Positions 17,901 through 26,561 of a stretch of DNA of 64,000 nt are shown here, piece by piece. The stretch lies in assembly GCA_937876195.1 (NCBI GenBank), contig CALEIK010000018.1, positions 45,397 to 109,396 on the forward strand. Reading direction: 5' to 3'. The position numbers and the translations under genes were made by a program. Numbering within the stretch: the first letter of the stretch is position 1; every line of letters starts with the position of its first letter. Under the pieces are notes generated by a model that was given only the letters and a program-made list of their open reading frames with translations, did no database searches and had not been told where the DNA came from. This stretch comes from an uncultured Flavobacteriales bacterium (GTDB taxonomy: Bacteria > Bacteroidota > Bacteroidia > Flavobacteriales_D > Crocinitomicaceae).

Positions 17901-18864
17901 AATCGGCAACATAACTCCCTGAGATGATTAACTCATCTTCATATCCCGTTGCAATTTGTTGTAAAACACCATTTGAATAGGAGGCAACATCTTTAAACAC
18001 GAAATTTGTATCATATTTGATAATAAAAGAACTTACCGCGTCAGGCAGCCCCACAACAGTACTTGATAAAGAATCTGCATCCGCGTCTAACTCCCCGTAT
18101 AGGGAACAAGAAAAGAATACATTTTGATTAAGAACCTCAACGTTACTTGTATTAAAGCCATAATCTGACTCCCCAAGACTAAACCCTTTCACGAATTCTC
18201 CTTCTCCGTTCCATTCAACCAGAAAACCCTGTGTAATTGGGTAACCTGATCCCCCATCAGGGGTTTGAAATAACTGGACATCAGGACCAAGATCAAAATC
18301 CACCCCATTTTTATAACTTCCATACAAGATTAAATTTCCACTTTCTTTTACATCCAGTCCAGTTAAAAGAACGTAGGCGTTGTTAGCAGAAGTATTTACG
18401 ATATTCTTAGACCAAATAAAATTTCCATCCAAGCTCAATTTAATGATATACGATGAATATTGTCCTACTGTAGCAAATGTAGTTGTCGTTGGTCCTGGAT
18501 CTGAATCGAAAGAATTCGAATAATTAGCATAGATATATATCGAATTGTGCAAAGAATCTATCAAAATCTTACCAGACTGCATATTGGGAAAGTTAAGATA
18601 CCACTCCAATTGTTTTTGGGAATCATATTTTACCAGCGTTCCACCTGTAGGAACTAATATATCCATTGGAGATGGATCAATATCTTCTGAGCCACCGTGT
18701 ATGATAAGTTCCAAGATTCCTCCATCATTCAATGAAGCAACCCCAACTACATTACCTGAATTGCAAATCGTGTATTCTCTATGCCAGCGATACTGATATT
18801 CTTGCTGCGCAATTCCACTCTTGAAAATCCAAAATAGTAGAAGTAAGCAAATCGATGTTTTCAT
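14947..18864 (-). CDS. Large T9SS type A cargo protein with SBBP-like repeats
   Basis: 1305 residues from 18864. I rejected the ATG at 18996, 44 codons upstream, because 18864 begins a clean signal peptide (MKTSICLLLLFWIFKSGIA). Two long arrays of propeller-like repeats (DPDGNIYVTGNI, DTDGNVYVAGLF, SPDGSIHTIGNF-like units) are split by an Ig-like linker with CDSIVTLNLTVNQ at about residue 585. The C-terminal 75 residues form a type A sorting domain: LFPNPTSGEV, LLSITGQLL, GVYLLKL. It should be exported through the T9SS to the surface. Many DVDPG/DFDPG turns may bind calcium. It converges with the SiaC-like gene 15 bases away. No enzyme motif was seen. Confidence 0.82.
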   Translation of the reverse strand: MKTSICLLLLFWIFKSGIAQQEYQYRWHREYTICNSGNVVGVASLNDGGILELIIHGGSEDIDPSPMDILVPTGGTLVKYDSQKQLEWYLNFPNMQSGKILIDSLHNSIYIYANYSNSFDSDPGPTTTTFATVGQYSSYIIKLSLDGNFIWSKNIVNTSANNAYVLLTGLDVKESGNLILYGSYKNGVDFDLGPDVQLFQTPDGGSGYPITQGFLVEWNGEGEFVKGFSLGESDYGFNTSNVEVLNQNVFFSCSLYGELDADADSLSSTVVGLPDAVSSFIIKYDTNFVFKDVASYSNGVLQQIATGYEDELIISGSYVADFDADPSGNIDMLVHGGSSVYYQQYFIKLDTAFNYEWSFYNTYAGSGEIGVTKIVLVSDGSIHTIGNFKGEYDVDPGTGTYLISNTSNGNFEPYVLQYDNGGNFVSAHTFYHIGTNYPAYSGDIDVNPDHSMLVGVRYTGTTDVDPGSDTLGVVLLGTNPKPLLVEFVRCTPQYVEIYDTICDGQDFQFGNQNYSTSGIYSYSYLDINDCDSIVTLNLTVNQLNTELTSTNYGNLACIDTNALSYSWMNCNSGFIVSGVNTYAFSPMDDQDYAVIVSDGICADTSNCLNVSQGSNFGVPELDWAAGITGFTGGEQNSLAVDPDGNIYVTGNIQSIVNMELFGGVSSFYQSPNSLDIMVAKYDNNGAFLWGFPAGIQGNSSIPESGYALDFDTDGNVYVAGLFERTIDIDPDEYNIALQMESAPYGVEVFLIKINPNGQLLWNKTLGAQGVFMTLEDLDVAPNGEIVVCGSNGGQPADFDPGPGTFTQTGKAFAAKYSSNGDFNGLIDLPGLNSIVKAATFDKDNNLILSGAIYEDADFDMGPGVAMLDVPILYDVREFIVSYNDTLGLNWVHGLDPSGDENSHSALDTDDEGNIFFTGVNSGQVDFSGNEAGSGPSVFTFYGGFLVKYASDGTFLQKFPFSFEGSYLSNSISVNQKNEVLFAGKAYDGVTVTVDASTVLPMANGGTFVIKYANDASESWAFEIEDYSSGGGPISIASDEFGNFFLMGDGFGASPFDVDPTDSTYMLSAPDAYLAKYGESCSPINNSYQLNGTTVTVADNGYYYFKDCITGTIVDSGFVNTFTPCSSGNYYALLKMGNCYDSTSCFTINAVSDLSTTLTDITVTANNPSASYVWLDCDDNFAPISGETAQSFTPTENGNYAVQLTQNGCVDTSDCVAIATVGIVENTMTEEFVLFPNPTSGEVKIVFENEQQELTVSLLSITGQLLKSKTYQSSEAITFEIDGPVGVYLLKLNSNGEEATIRVMKE

Positions 18865-19355
18865 ATGTAAATAGTGTTTCTTGACTAAAAGTAAACAAAA
18901 AAACCAAATCAACCTGAAGTTCAAAGAAACATTAGTTAAACGGGAAGTGACAAGTGGTGAGGGAAGAACGTGCAATGGATAAAATGTTTTCATCAAGTAT
19001 TGTTAGCTCAATTGCCTATGAGCGCTTGAATTCAAAAACTCAGTGAGCGAATGATGTGTCTTATCGGGATTATCCCTTTAATAGTTAGCAAGTGCGTTCT
19101 TTGGACACTTACGAAAAGCGATATGAAAAGCCAATGAATGAAACTAATTTGATAAGAATATGGAAAAATGAGCTTTGTTCACAAAAGTATTATCGCACTC
19201 CACAACCATTGAATGGTACATTATAGATGAACATCTAATCTGAAAAAAGGAGAATCTCTCAGAAATACTCTCTGGAATGATATAAAATCATTAAGTTTAA
19301 CGAGCATTAATCTCTTATTGAGCAATTTAAATGCGATCAAACCAAAAAGGAAAGA
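18865..19355. other. 491-bp intergenic region with a scrambled dispersed repeat
   Basis: It separates divergent T9SS cargo genes. No credible ORF or RNA gene is seen. It holds a rearranged copy of the repeat described at 25391 and 25633. The remainder is AT-rich, and promoters for both flanking genes must lie here, but I see no exact TAnnTTTG match. Confidence 0.5.
18940..19073 (+). repeat. Dispersed repeat family A, rearranged copy
   Basis: Blocks matching the two copies at 25391-25500 and 25633-25742 are present but reordered. ACGGGAAGTGA (18940-18950) is followed by GTGCAATGGATAAA (from 18970) and only later by TGAGCGAATGATGTGT (from 19044), which lies between them in the other copies. 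Confidence 0.6.
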
Positions 19356-22300
19356 ATGTTGGTCATTAAACGAAGTATGGTTTTCCTGTTAATGGGGATA
19401 TTATTCACCTCCATTACAAATGCACAAACCACTTCTTTTACCGGAATGACGGTGCATGGTGGAGAATACAATAGTGGTGTTATTTTCAAAACTGACTCTG
19501 CTGGGGGTAATGTGCAGGATATCTATCATTTCGAAAAAGAATTAGCAGGGAATCCTGATCACGTGCGTTTTCTGAAGGCAAGTGACGGAATGTTATATTC
19601 GACCACCAGTGGCGTTTGGGGCGGACTTGAATCCTCAACGATTTATCGTGTTGATCCATCAACAGACTCTGTTGAACATATTTTTTTATTTGATCCCGCC
19701 TTACACGGCAATATTCCTACAGGTGATCTCATTGAACTTAGTCCGGGGGTTTTGTACGGCATATGTGTTGAAGGGGGAATTTATGACAAAGGCACGTTGT
19801 TTACATATGACATTTCAACCGGAATATGCACAAAATTAAGGGATTTCAATGGCATTGCATCAGGAGAGAATCCAAGAGGACTAATACTGGCGTCAAATGG
19901 AAAGTTGTACGGCACCACAATGAATGGAGGAGCCAACAGTTATGGAATTATATATGAATTTAACATAGCGACAAACACCTTCACCAAGAAATTTGATTTT
20001 GACAATTCTTATGGATTGTATCCAAGAGGATACCTAGCGGAAGTCAACGGAAAAATTTATGGCACTACCTTTTTAGGTGGTAATTCAGGAGGCTATGGGG
20101 TCCTGTTCGAATACAATCCTGCGCTGGATTTATATACTAAAAAAATTGATTTTTCAGGTTTGAGTACCGGGGGAAGTTCTATATCAGGAGTGATAGCGGC
20201 AAATGGTCATATATACGGTACAACAGCGTACGGAGGGACAAACGACGCAGGAGTACTATTCGACTACATCCCTGCTACAGAAACGTATACAAAGCTCTTC
20301 GATTTTAATGGTACCACAGATGGTGGATGGCCCGAAGGAGGACTTTTACTGGCTGAGGACAACAGACTTTATGGGATGTCACGTTTTGGGGGAGCTTTTG
20401 GTTTTGGAACATTTTATGTTTTCGATCTCCAGGAACAACAGTACTCAATGCTATATGATATGGATGGGCCCATCTATGGAAGAAGCCCCGAGCAGGCAAT
20501 GATAGAATATTCCAGCGGATTGATTTACGGAATAGCATATGGGGGAGCAGAAATTGCAGGAATGCTGTTCAAATACGATTACTTAGCTGATCAACACACA
20601 AAATTTCACGATTTCTTCTGTGCACCTCAAGGTGAAAAATCTAAGGGCGCTTTTATTCAAGGGGATAATGGAAACTTGTTTGCTCTGGCCAGCGATGGTG
20701 GCTATTATGGTCGTGGGACAATCTTCGAATATTGTCCGGGGTCAAATATTACTGTACCCCGACATAGCTTTGATATAAATTCCGGTTGGGAGCCAAATGG
20801 ACGTCTACTATTGGCTGATGATGGTAAAATGTATGGATTAGCCGCCAAAGGTGGTGCTTTGGGTGACGGTACCCTGTTTTCATTTGACCCCTCAACTTCA
20901 GAATTTGAAAAACTTCATGATTTTGATGACTCCAATACAGGTAGAACCCCACTCGGCTCCCTCATTCAATCTACAAATGGAAAGTTGTACGGATTGACTA
21001 ATAATGGTGGGATTAATGGTAAGGGAGTCATCTTTGAATTCGACATTTCTACCGGGACATGCACAAAATTACACGATTTCGATGGTGCGAATAACGGAAG
21101 TAATCCATTAGAAGATCTGCTGGAAACTGCTCCAAACGTTTTTTATGGTCTTACATCAACCGGCGGGGTTTATAACGACGGTGTTCTTTTCGAATATGAT
21201 GTAAGTTCAGGTATTTTTACCAAACACTATGACCTTAACAATAACGGAAGCGGTCCCAGAGGTTCGCTTATGCAAGCCTCAAACGGTAAACTATATGGCT
21301 TAACATACGATGGGGGAGTCGGAGGCAATGGTACTGTTTTTTCATTTGATACATCCATTCTTACATTCAGTTATGAAGCTAGTTTTGCTTATGCAGTCAA
21401 TTGCAGTAAACCGTACGGTACTTTGGTGGAAGGTTCCAGTGGAAAACTATATGGCACTACATCGATAGGTGGTGACAACAACGACGGGACAATTTTTGAA
21501 TTTGATATGGCCAGTCAGATAATTACAAAGACACACAACTTTGAAGACAGTATCGGCAGGTTTGCGGTTTCCAATCTTCTTCAGATTGATTCTTGTTTCG
21601 CACCATGTATTCCGTCATTTACAAACTCGAATGATAACCTGATCTGTTCGGGAGACACAACTATTCTCAGTGTAAGCAACACCAGTACATTGAATGACGC
21701 AAATCTATGGCATTTGTACTCAGGAAGTTGTGGCGGAACGCTTATTGAGTCGAATACAACAGGAATATTTGAGGTCAATCCTGCGCTCACGACGAGCTAT
21801 TACCTTCGCGGAGAAGGAGGATGTTGGTCAAACGTTACGTGTATATCCCTGACCATCTCCGTTGGAGATACGATTGCCCCTTATACATCTTCATTGAGTA
21901 CAGTGTACGGAACATGTACGGGAGTAACACTAACTCCGCCCGTTACTGAGGATAATTGTGCTGGTAGTGTTACAGCAACCACAACCGATCCCATGACATA
22001 TAATGTCCTTGGAAATTATGTGGTGAACTGGAACTTTGATGATGGAAATGGAAATGTGGTGGTCGTGCCTCAAAGTGTGATCATCGAGGACATTGATCCT
22101 CCCATACCGGACCTGTCTGTTTTACCATTAATTGAGGAGGACTGTATCGTCTCATCCCTTCCTATGCAGACAGCAACGGATAACTGCGAAGGCACAATTA
22201 CTGGAACCAATGATGCCGTGCTTCCTATAACCGGAGCTGGAAATTATACAGTTACATGGACCTATACTGATGCTTATAGCAATACCGTTACTCAGATTCA

Positions 22301-22790
22301 GCAGGTGATCATTAATTATGACCCTATTGATGTTGGAATCAGTTGGAATGAAAACACTCTAACATTGAGTGCAGATGATCCAGGGGCACAAGCGTATCAG
22401 TGGATAGATTGCTCAGACAACAGTCAACTAATTGGAGAAAATTCGGATTCATTCACCCCTTCCTCGAACGGAGAGTATGCCGTTGTCATCTCGAATGGCA
22501 ACTGTAGCGATACGTCTCAATGTTATACAGTAAACACTGTTGAACTTAATGAAATGACATTTAATGATATCGCGCTTTATCCGAACCCGACAAATGGAGT
22601 TTTTTGGATTGTTACTGAGTACGAAATTGTATCGGTGGAACTTTTTGATTTGATTGGAAGAAAAATAGAGATTGAAACAGATTCAAATCAAAAAATGATA
22701 AAACCGATCGCACTCTCAAGTGGCAAATACACGGTTAGAGTTACGACCGCTGAACAATTCGTTTGGATAGGAAGCCTATTGATTTTCTAA
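19356..22790 (+). CDS. T9SS type A cargo with GloVer-type tandem repeats and HYR-like domains
   Basis: 1144 residues with a signal peptide ending near TNAQ at residue 24. About a dozen repeats of the form GKLYGTTxxGGxxxxGTxFE(Y/F) cover residues 25-750, a pattern annotated as choice-anchored tandem GloVer repeats and likely to form a propeller. HYR-like/Ig-like modules follow (about 830-1000, with DNCAGSVTATTTDP and DNCEGTITGTND). A type A sorting domain ends the protein (LYPNPTNGVFWI, LFDLIGRKI, SGKYTVRV). A second ATG seven codons in is also possible as the start. It should be displayed or released by the T9SS. Confidence 0.83.
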   Translation: MLVIKRSMVFLLMGILFTSITNAQTTSFTGMTVHGGEYNSGVIFKTDSAGGNVQDIYHFEKELAGNPDHVRFLKASDGMLYSTTSGVWGGLESSTIYRVDPSTDSVEHIFLFDPALHGNIPTGDLIELSPGVLYGICVEGGIYDKGTLFTYDISTGICTKLRDFNGIASGENPRGLILASNGKLYGTTMNGGANSYGIIYEFNIATNTFTKKFDFDNSYGLYPRGYLAEVNGKIYGTTFLGGNSGGYGVLFEYNPALDLYTKKIDFSGLSTGGSSISGVIAANGHIYGTTAYGGTNDAGVLFDYIPATETYTKLFDFNGTTDGGWPEGGLLLAEDNRLYGMSRFGGAFGFGTFYVFDLQEQQYSMLYDMDGPIYGRSPEQAMIEYSSGLIYGIAYGGAEIAGMLFKYDYLADQHTKFHDFFCAPQGEKSKGAFIQGDNGNLFALASDGGYYGRGTIFEYCPGSNITVPRHSFDINSGWEPNGRLLLADDGKMYGLAAKGGALGDGTLFSFDPSTSEFEKLHDFDDSNTGRTPLGSLIQSTNGKLYGLTNNGGINGKGVIFEFDISTGTCTKLHDFDGANNGSNPLEDLLETAPNVFYGLTSTGGVYNDGVLFEYDVSSGIFTKHYDLNNNGSGPRGSLMQASNGKLYGLTYDGGVGGNGTVFSFDTSILTFSYEASFAYAVNCSKPYGTLVEGSSGKLYGTTSIGGDNNDGTIFEFDMASQIITKTHNFEDSIGRFAVSNLLQIDSCFAPCIPSFTNSNDNLICSGDTTILSVSNTSTLNDANLWHLYSGSCGGTLIESNTTGIFEVNPALTTSYYLRGEGGCWSNVTCISLTISVGDTIAPYTSSLSTVYGTCTGVTLTPPVTEDNCAGSVTATTTDPMTYNVLGNYVVNWNFDDGNGNVVVVPQSVIIEDIDPPIPDLSVLPLIEEDCIVSSLPMQTATDNCEGTITGTNDAVLPITGAGNYTVTWTYTDAYSNTVTQIQQVIINYDPIDVGISWNENTLTLSADDPGAQAYQWIDCSDNSQLIGENSDSFTPSSNGEYAVVISNGNCSDTSQCYTVNTVELNEMTFNDIALYPNPTNGVFWIVTEYEIVSVELFDLIGRKIEIETDSNQKMIKPIALSSGKYTVRVTTAEQFVWIGSLLIF

Positions 22791-22884
22791 CGCGAAGTAT
22801 TGTAAAGGAGATGGATTCATGGTATATATCATTAAATTCTAAAGAAAAACTAACTCAGGTCAATAAACAGGGTTGAATGTTGAG

Positions 22885-22926
22885 AAAAAAAATCCCTCCC
22901 AGAATTATCTGGGAGGGATTTTTTTT
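22885..22926. terminator. Bidirectional intrinsic terminator
   Basis: A perfect 13-base stem (AATCCCTCCCAGA paired with TCTGGGAGGGATT) with loop ATTA is flanked by six A on the left and six T on the right. It works in both directions and lies between the convergent T9SS genes ending at 22790 and 22942. Confidence 0.9.
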
Positions 22927-22941
22927 GTGAAATGAAATCGA

Positions 22942-25215
22942 TTATTTTTTGATAAACTGTTTAACTGTTACTTCATTAGTTTCCAAGTTGGTCATTTTCA
23001 ATAAATAGAGCCCTTTGCTTAGCACAGATACATCCATCTGATTGTTTCCGTTGTTCACCACATCATAGCTTCTTCCTGCAAGGTCTGTCACCTGATGCAT
23101 ATATTTCTGACTAGTGGAGTTCGCATAGCTTACGTTCATTACGTCCGTGCATGGATTTGGATACAAGTTGATGTTTGATAAAGCTGTTTCTTCATCAACG
23201 CTCAACTCAGTATATTCTTCGGCAACTGTGAAAGGACTTAAGCTGGTAATTCCCGTGCGGGCAATCTCATAAGTATTGTTCATACCTGCTACAGCGCTTG
23301 TTGAAGCTGGAGCATCCCAGTCACTATTCCAATAATGAGAAATGAATGCATTGGTACGATCGAAGCCATTTACTTCTGAGGTAGCCATCCAACCTAATTT
23401 AAGATTCATGTTAAACGTACCTGCATCAGATTCAACCAACCAAGTTCTGTCCACGACAGTTGCACCAACTGCACTGTTGAATCCTGCGTATTCAGTTCCT
23501 CCTACATATACTCCGTTAAAAGCTTTTACCATAAAATTTCCTGCTGCAGCTCCCGTTCCTTGTTGAATGCTCGCAGGTGAATAGCTAGTTTCTGTTCCGA
23601 TAGGGAATACGACATATGGAGAAGCAAGAGCTATATGCATCTGAAGTTTTCCGTCTGCAGGTGTCATAATGTATCTAGTCTCGCTGTACCCTGTGATATC
23701 AGCATTTTCTACCATAATCAAGTTATGATTCATTAACATGATGTTACCGCTCGTAAGGGTAAGTTCATCATGAATATGAAGCACAGATCCCAAAACAATG
23801 TTCCCAGTTACGTCAACAACTAACTGCTGTAAATTTTGATTAGAAACGTCAAAATAAAGGGTATCGTTGCCACTAGTAGTTATGTTCAAGTTCAGATCAG
23901 AGTTCATGTCTCCGATGATCGGAGTTGTCTGGTCTAAAGTTCCGTTCAATACTAGGTTGTTTGCGTTCAAATTTAGTTTTCCGCTGCTCAGTTCCAATTC
24001 TCCACCAATGGTTACATCATTGCCCATAATGACCTCACCAGCGGTAATGTTTACTTTCACATCATTCAATCCTGAACCGGTAATTTCTTCTCCAGTTGGT
24101 ACCGTTGAAGAACCGATATACTCAACATCATAAGCGGCTGTACCTACAAATGTACCACCATTGCCTGCGAGATTTCCACTTATCACCTGCACCAAACTTC
24201 CTGCGTTCATCGTCAATGAAGCACCACTTTCGATACTTAAAGTTCCATTATGCAATTGCAATTCTCCAGCCACGGATAATGGGCTTTCAAGTTCTACAGA
24301 TCCAGTACTACCAGTAAAATCAATAGAAAATTGATTAATGGATGATCCAGCGGTAAATACCAGTCCTGAATTTAACGTATTTGCGGTTTGAATGGTAAGG
24401 TTAGAAGTAGCAATTGTTGTTAGCGCTGCTCCAGTTTGAATATTCATATTTCCATGAATTTCTAGGTCATTAGCTTCTACACTCAGGATACCAGTTGTCA
24501 ATTGTAAGTTACCATCAACCTGCAAATCACTTCCCATCGTAAGGATTGTGGTATTATCATCAAGGCTGATGTTTGCATTCTGTAAATTTAGTGAGTTGAT
24601 CTCTATACCAGTGGTTTTAGTTCCACCGATATAACGAACATGGTAAGTCCCACCAGAATTAAATACTCCTCCCGTGGTAGCTAATGAACCATCATTTCTG
24701 ACGATTATTGAATTGGCGTTTACCAGTAAGTTGGCACCAGTGTTCAAAGTAAGTGTGCCACTGTCAAGATTTAAGGTGTCTGAAATGGTCACCTGCGATG
24801 TAATGATAAGAGCAGATCCCATATTTACCAATGTATTGACCATCAGATCACCAGTGTGTGTGTAATTAGTCAATATGCCATCGAATAGAATACGTTGAAT
24901 ATCTACATCACCGGTTCCACTAAAAGTTCCCAGTTCAATGGACAATTGACTATTCGTTGAAGTGGTTAAAGTTCCGTCTACTGTAAAATTGTTGAGAAGA
25001 CCTGAAAAAGTAACGTTTGTGTTCATGTTTACATCAATACCCGATGGAATGATGATGTCCTCGTTACTAACATTACCTGAAGGGGCTATACCACCCCAAG
25101 TAAGCGGATTGGTCCAGTCACCATTTGTAACTGCCGTAAAGGCCATTAAGGTGTTGCTGGATAGAGTTGTTAGAATAAGAACAAAAAATCCTAATTTTAG
25201 TGAATGTGTTTTCAT
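22942..25215 (-). CDS. T9SS type A cargo with repetitive beta-helix-like body
   Basis: 757 residues from 25215. The ATG at 25254 is 13 codons upstream of the true signal peptide (MKTHSLKLGFFVLILTTLSS), so I reject it. The first 500 residues are low-complexity strand-rich repeats of Leu, Asn, Thr and Ser (LNLDSGTLTLNTGANLLVN and many relatives), which suggests a right-handed beta-helix as in adhesins. A VFPIGTETSYSPASI domain follows, and the tail has LYPNPCTDVMNVS, VTDLAGRSY and KGLYLLKM, ending KQFIKK, the type A sorting domain. An adhesin-like surface role is inferred. Confidence 0.8.
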   Translation of the reverse strand: MKTHSLKLGFFVLILTTLSSNTLMAFTAVTNGDWTNPLTWGGIAPSGNVSNEDIIIPSGIDVNMNTNVTFSGLLNNFTVDGTLTTSTNSQLSIELGTFSGTGDVDIQRILFDGILTNYTHTGDLMVNTLVNMGSALIITSQVTISDTLNLDSGTLTLNTGANLLVNANSIIVRNDGSLATTGGVFNSGGTYHVRYIGGTKTTGIEINSLNLQNANISLDDNTTILTMGSDLQVDGNLQLTTGILSVEANDLEIHGNMNIQTGAALTTIATSNLTIQTANTLNSGLVFTAGSSINQFSIDFTGSTGSVELESPLSVAGELQLHNGTLSIESGASLTMNAGSLVQVISGNLAGNGGTFVGTAAYDVEYIGSSTVPTGEEITGSGLNDVKVNITAGEVIMGNDVTIGGELELSSGKLNLNANNLVLNGTLDQTTPIIGDMNSDLNLNITTSGNDTLYFDVSNQNLQQLVVDVTGNIVLGSVLHIHDELTLTSGNIMLMNHNLIMVENADITGYSETRYIMTPADGKLQMHIALASPYVVFPIGTETSYSPASIQQGTGAAAGNFMVKAFNGVYVGGTEYAGFNSAVGATVVDRTWLVESDAGTFNMNLKLGWMATSEVNGFDRTNAFISHYWNSDWDAPASTSAVAGMNNTYEIARTGITSLSPFTVAEEYTELSVDEETALSNINLYPNPCTDVMNVSYANSTSQKYMHQVTDLAGRSYDVVNNGNNQMDVSVLSKGLYLLKMTNLETNEVTVKQFIKK

Positions 25216-25390
25216 ACGCTGTTTTTTTAATTGTTTAATTATGTTATTCAACAAAATTCGGCATAACCAGTACAGCTTTTGTTACTCTATTAAAGGAGAA
25301 TATTACATAATTCACATATATATAGATTATTAGCTTATCTATTAATAAAAAACTAGCGCTAGCGGTTGGAATTCGTGATGTCTTATAAGA

Positions 25391-25500
25391 GTGAACGCCG
25401 AACGGGAAGTGACGGCAGTGTGCGAATGATGGGTTTTATCGGGATTATTTCATGATCCCTTAGGGACGACGTGCAATGGATAAAGCGTTCTCATCTGCTT
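25391..25500 (+). repeat. Dispersed repeat family A, copy 2
   Basis: This 110-bp unit starts GTGAACGCCGAACGGGAAG and ends TCTCATCTGCTT. It matches 25633-25742 at about 100 of 110 positions by hand alignment and shares rearranged blocks with 18940-19073. No ORF is conserved between copies. Confidence 0.85.
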
Positions 25501-25590
25501 TCACTAGCGCAATTAGCACAAAACTTAAGTGTGAGAAAGAGAGCGAGAATGAGTGTTTAACGCTCTCACTCTCTGCTCTCACTCTGTTTT

Positions 25591-25602
25591 GTGACCCCGG
25601 AG
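25591..25602 (-). repeat. Copy of the tRNA-Arg 3' end
   Basis: GTGACCCCGGAG repeats the sequence at 25839-25850, the 3' end of the tRNA on the minus strand. It is about 240 bases downstream of the complete gene in transcription order. Confidence 0.6.
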
Positions 25603-25632
25603 AAGAACTTGCGACTCAGGAGCAAGTGAAGA

Positions 25633-25742
25633 GCGAACGCCGAACGGGAAGTGACGGTGGTGAGCGAATGATGTGTTTTATTGGGATTATTTCATGATCC
25701 CTTATAGACGACGTGCAGTGGATAAAGCGTTTTCATCTGCTT
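25633..25742 (+). repeat. Dispersed repeat family A, copy 3
   Basis: The second intact copy of the 110-bp unit, in direct orientation 242 bases after copy 2. About ten substitutions and no gaps separate them, so they diverged from a fairly recent duplication. Confidence 0.85.
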
Positions 25743-25764
25743 CGCATCTGATAGCCACTTTTTC

Positions 25765-25802
25765 TATGTGCTTTCACTCAAGCGAGCTTGGTTCAGCACA
25801 TA
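25765..25802. repeat. Inverted repeat TATGTGCT...AGCACATA
   Basis: Eight-base perfect arms enclose a smaller AAGC/GCTT pair. It directly follows repeat copy 3 and abuts the tRNA terminator, so it may be part of the repeat element. Confidence 0.5.
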
Positions 25803-25832
25803 AAAAAAGCGTCTGCCGTTGGCAAACGCTTT
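25802..25832 (-). terminator. Intrinsic terminator of the tRNA-Arg gene
   Basis: On the minus strand AAAGCGT pairs with ACGCTTT around an inner GCC/GGC stem, followed by a run of T (A at 25802-25808 on the plus strand). It starts eight bases after the tRNA 3' end, which suggests the tRNA is a transcribed single gene. Confidence 0.75.
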
Positions 25833-25839
25833 ATCAGAG

Positions 25840-25913
25840 TGACCCCGGAGGGATTCTAACCCCCGACCGCTGGAGCCGAAATCCAGTGCTCTATACAGCT
25901 GAGCTACGGAGCC
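25840..25913 (-). tRNA. tRNA-Arg (anticodon UCG)
   Basis: The minus strand folds as a full cloverleaf: acceptor GGCTCCG/CGGGGTC, D arm GCTC-AGCTGTATA-GAGC, anticodon arm CTGGA-TTTCGGC-TCCAG with anticodon TCG, five-base variable loop, and T arm GGGGG/CCCTC. Length 74, discriminator A, no encoded CCA. Oddities: two G-U pairs in the acceptor stem, one in the T stem, and a T loop TTAGAAT instead of the near-universal TTCGAAT (A for C56). A terminator follows, so I lean to a functional gene, but the C56 change leaves room for decay. Confidence 0.8.
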
Positions 25914-25967
25914 ATTTTTTGGCTGAGTAGCGAATCGCTTGTCCGATGAAACGGAGTGAAAGCGGAA

Positions 25968-25979
25968 GCTACGGAGCCA
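25968..25979 (-). repeat. Copy of the tRNA-Arg 5' end
   Basis: GCTACGGAGCCA repeats the first bases of the tRNA (25903-25914) about 55 bases upstream of it in transcription order. With the 3' copy at 25591 it frames the intact tRNA. Confidence 0.55.
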
Positions 25980-26117
25980 GTTACTGGCACAAAGTTAACG
26001 CTACAAATCATATTTCAACACGCTTTATCAAAAAATATGGGGATGTTTTTCCATGAAGCATCAAAATTTACAACAAGAAATCGTACCTTCATCGTATCAA
26101 ATCTTGAAAAGCAGATC

Positions 26118-26450
26118 ATGGGACAGTTTACACTTTTTAAATCACCTAAAAACGGGGAGTATTACTTTAATTTGAAAGCCAATAACCACGAAATTATCCT
26201 TCAAAGTGAGGGTTATAAAGCAAAATCAGGTGCTGAAAATGGAATTGAAAGTGTGAAAATAAACGCTGCGATTGAGGAAAATTTTGAACGAAAGATTGCA
26301 AAAGACGACAGTTTTTACTTCAATTTGAAGGCTGCAAACGGAGAAATTATAGGAACTAGTGAAATGTATAAGAGCAAGGGGTCAGTTGAAACAGGGATAG
26401 CATCGGTTAGATCAACTGCGCCAACTGCTCAAATCATTCTCGCGAATTAG
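26118..26450 (+). CDS. YegP-family (DUF1508) protein, tandem domain
   Basis: 110 residues from the ATG at 26118 (MGQFTLFKSPKNGEYYFNLK). The open frame extends up to 25956, but that part overlaps a tRNA-derived repeat and has no similarity to the family, so I reject the longer form. Two DUF1508 repeats are visible: GEYYFNLKANNHEIILQSEGY and DSFYFNLKAANGEIIGTSEMY (each about 20 residues), followed by GAENGIESVK and SVETGIASVR. These small cytoplasmic proteins are conserved and often stress-linked in annotation, but their function is unknown. Confidence 0.88.
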   Translation: MGQFTLFKSPKNGEYYFNLKANNHEIILQSEGYKAKSGAENGIESVKINAAIEENFERKIAKDDSFYFNLKAANGEIIGTSEMYKSKGSVETGIASVRSTAPTAQIILAN

Positions 26451-26561
26451 AAGAACCGATAGCAAAGAAATTCTAATGTTACTTTTAGGCTGTAAATTAG
26501 ATGCACATCGTCATCAAATAATATTGATCTTTTACCGTTAAGGATTTAGAAAAACAAACGA

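Larger units (their letters stand above)
25216..25839. other. Repeat-rich intergenic island beside a tRNA
   Basis: Between the T9SS gene start and the tRNA-Arg there is no convincing gene. The stretch holds two copies of dispersed repeat A, a CT/GA-rich run (25527-25585), a short copy of the tRNA 3' end (25591-25602), a hairpin (25765-25802) and the tRNA terminator. Two open frames over it are built from these repeats. Confidence 0.6.

Noticed and set aside
18865..18996. Upstream extension of the 1305-residue T9SS gene
   Set aside because: The extra 44 residues are unlike a signal peptide and run into intergenic repeat sequence.
19356..22790. Tandem repeats as a CRISPR-like or phase-variable DNA array
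   Set aside because: The repeats are protein-level propeller units with divergent DNA; the reading frame is open throughout.
25476..25930. Two ORFs (25476-25697 and 25673-25930)
   Set aside because: They are built from dispersed repeats, a hairpin and the antisense strand of the tRNA; no family features.
25216..26117. Genomic island or prophage integrated at the tRNA
   Set aside because: Repeats flank the tRNA, but there is no integrase, no mobility gene, and the flanking genes are ordinary.
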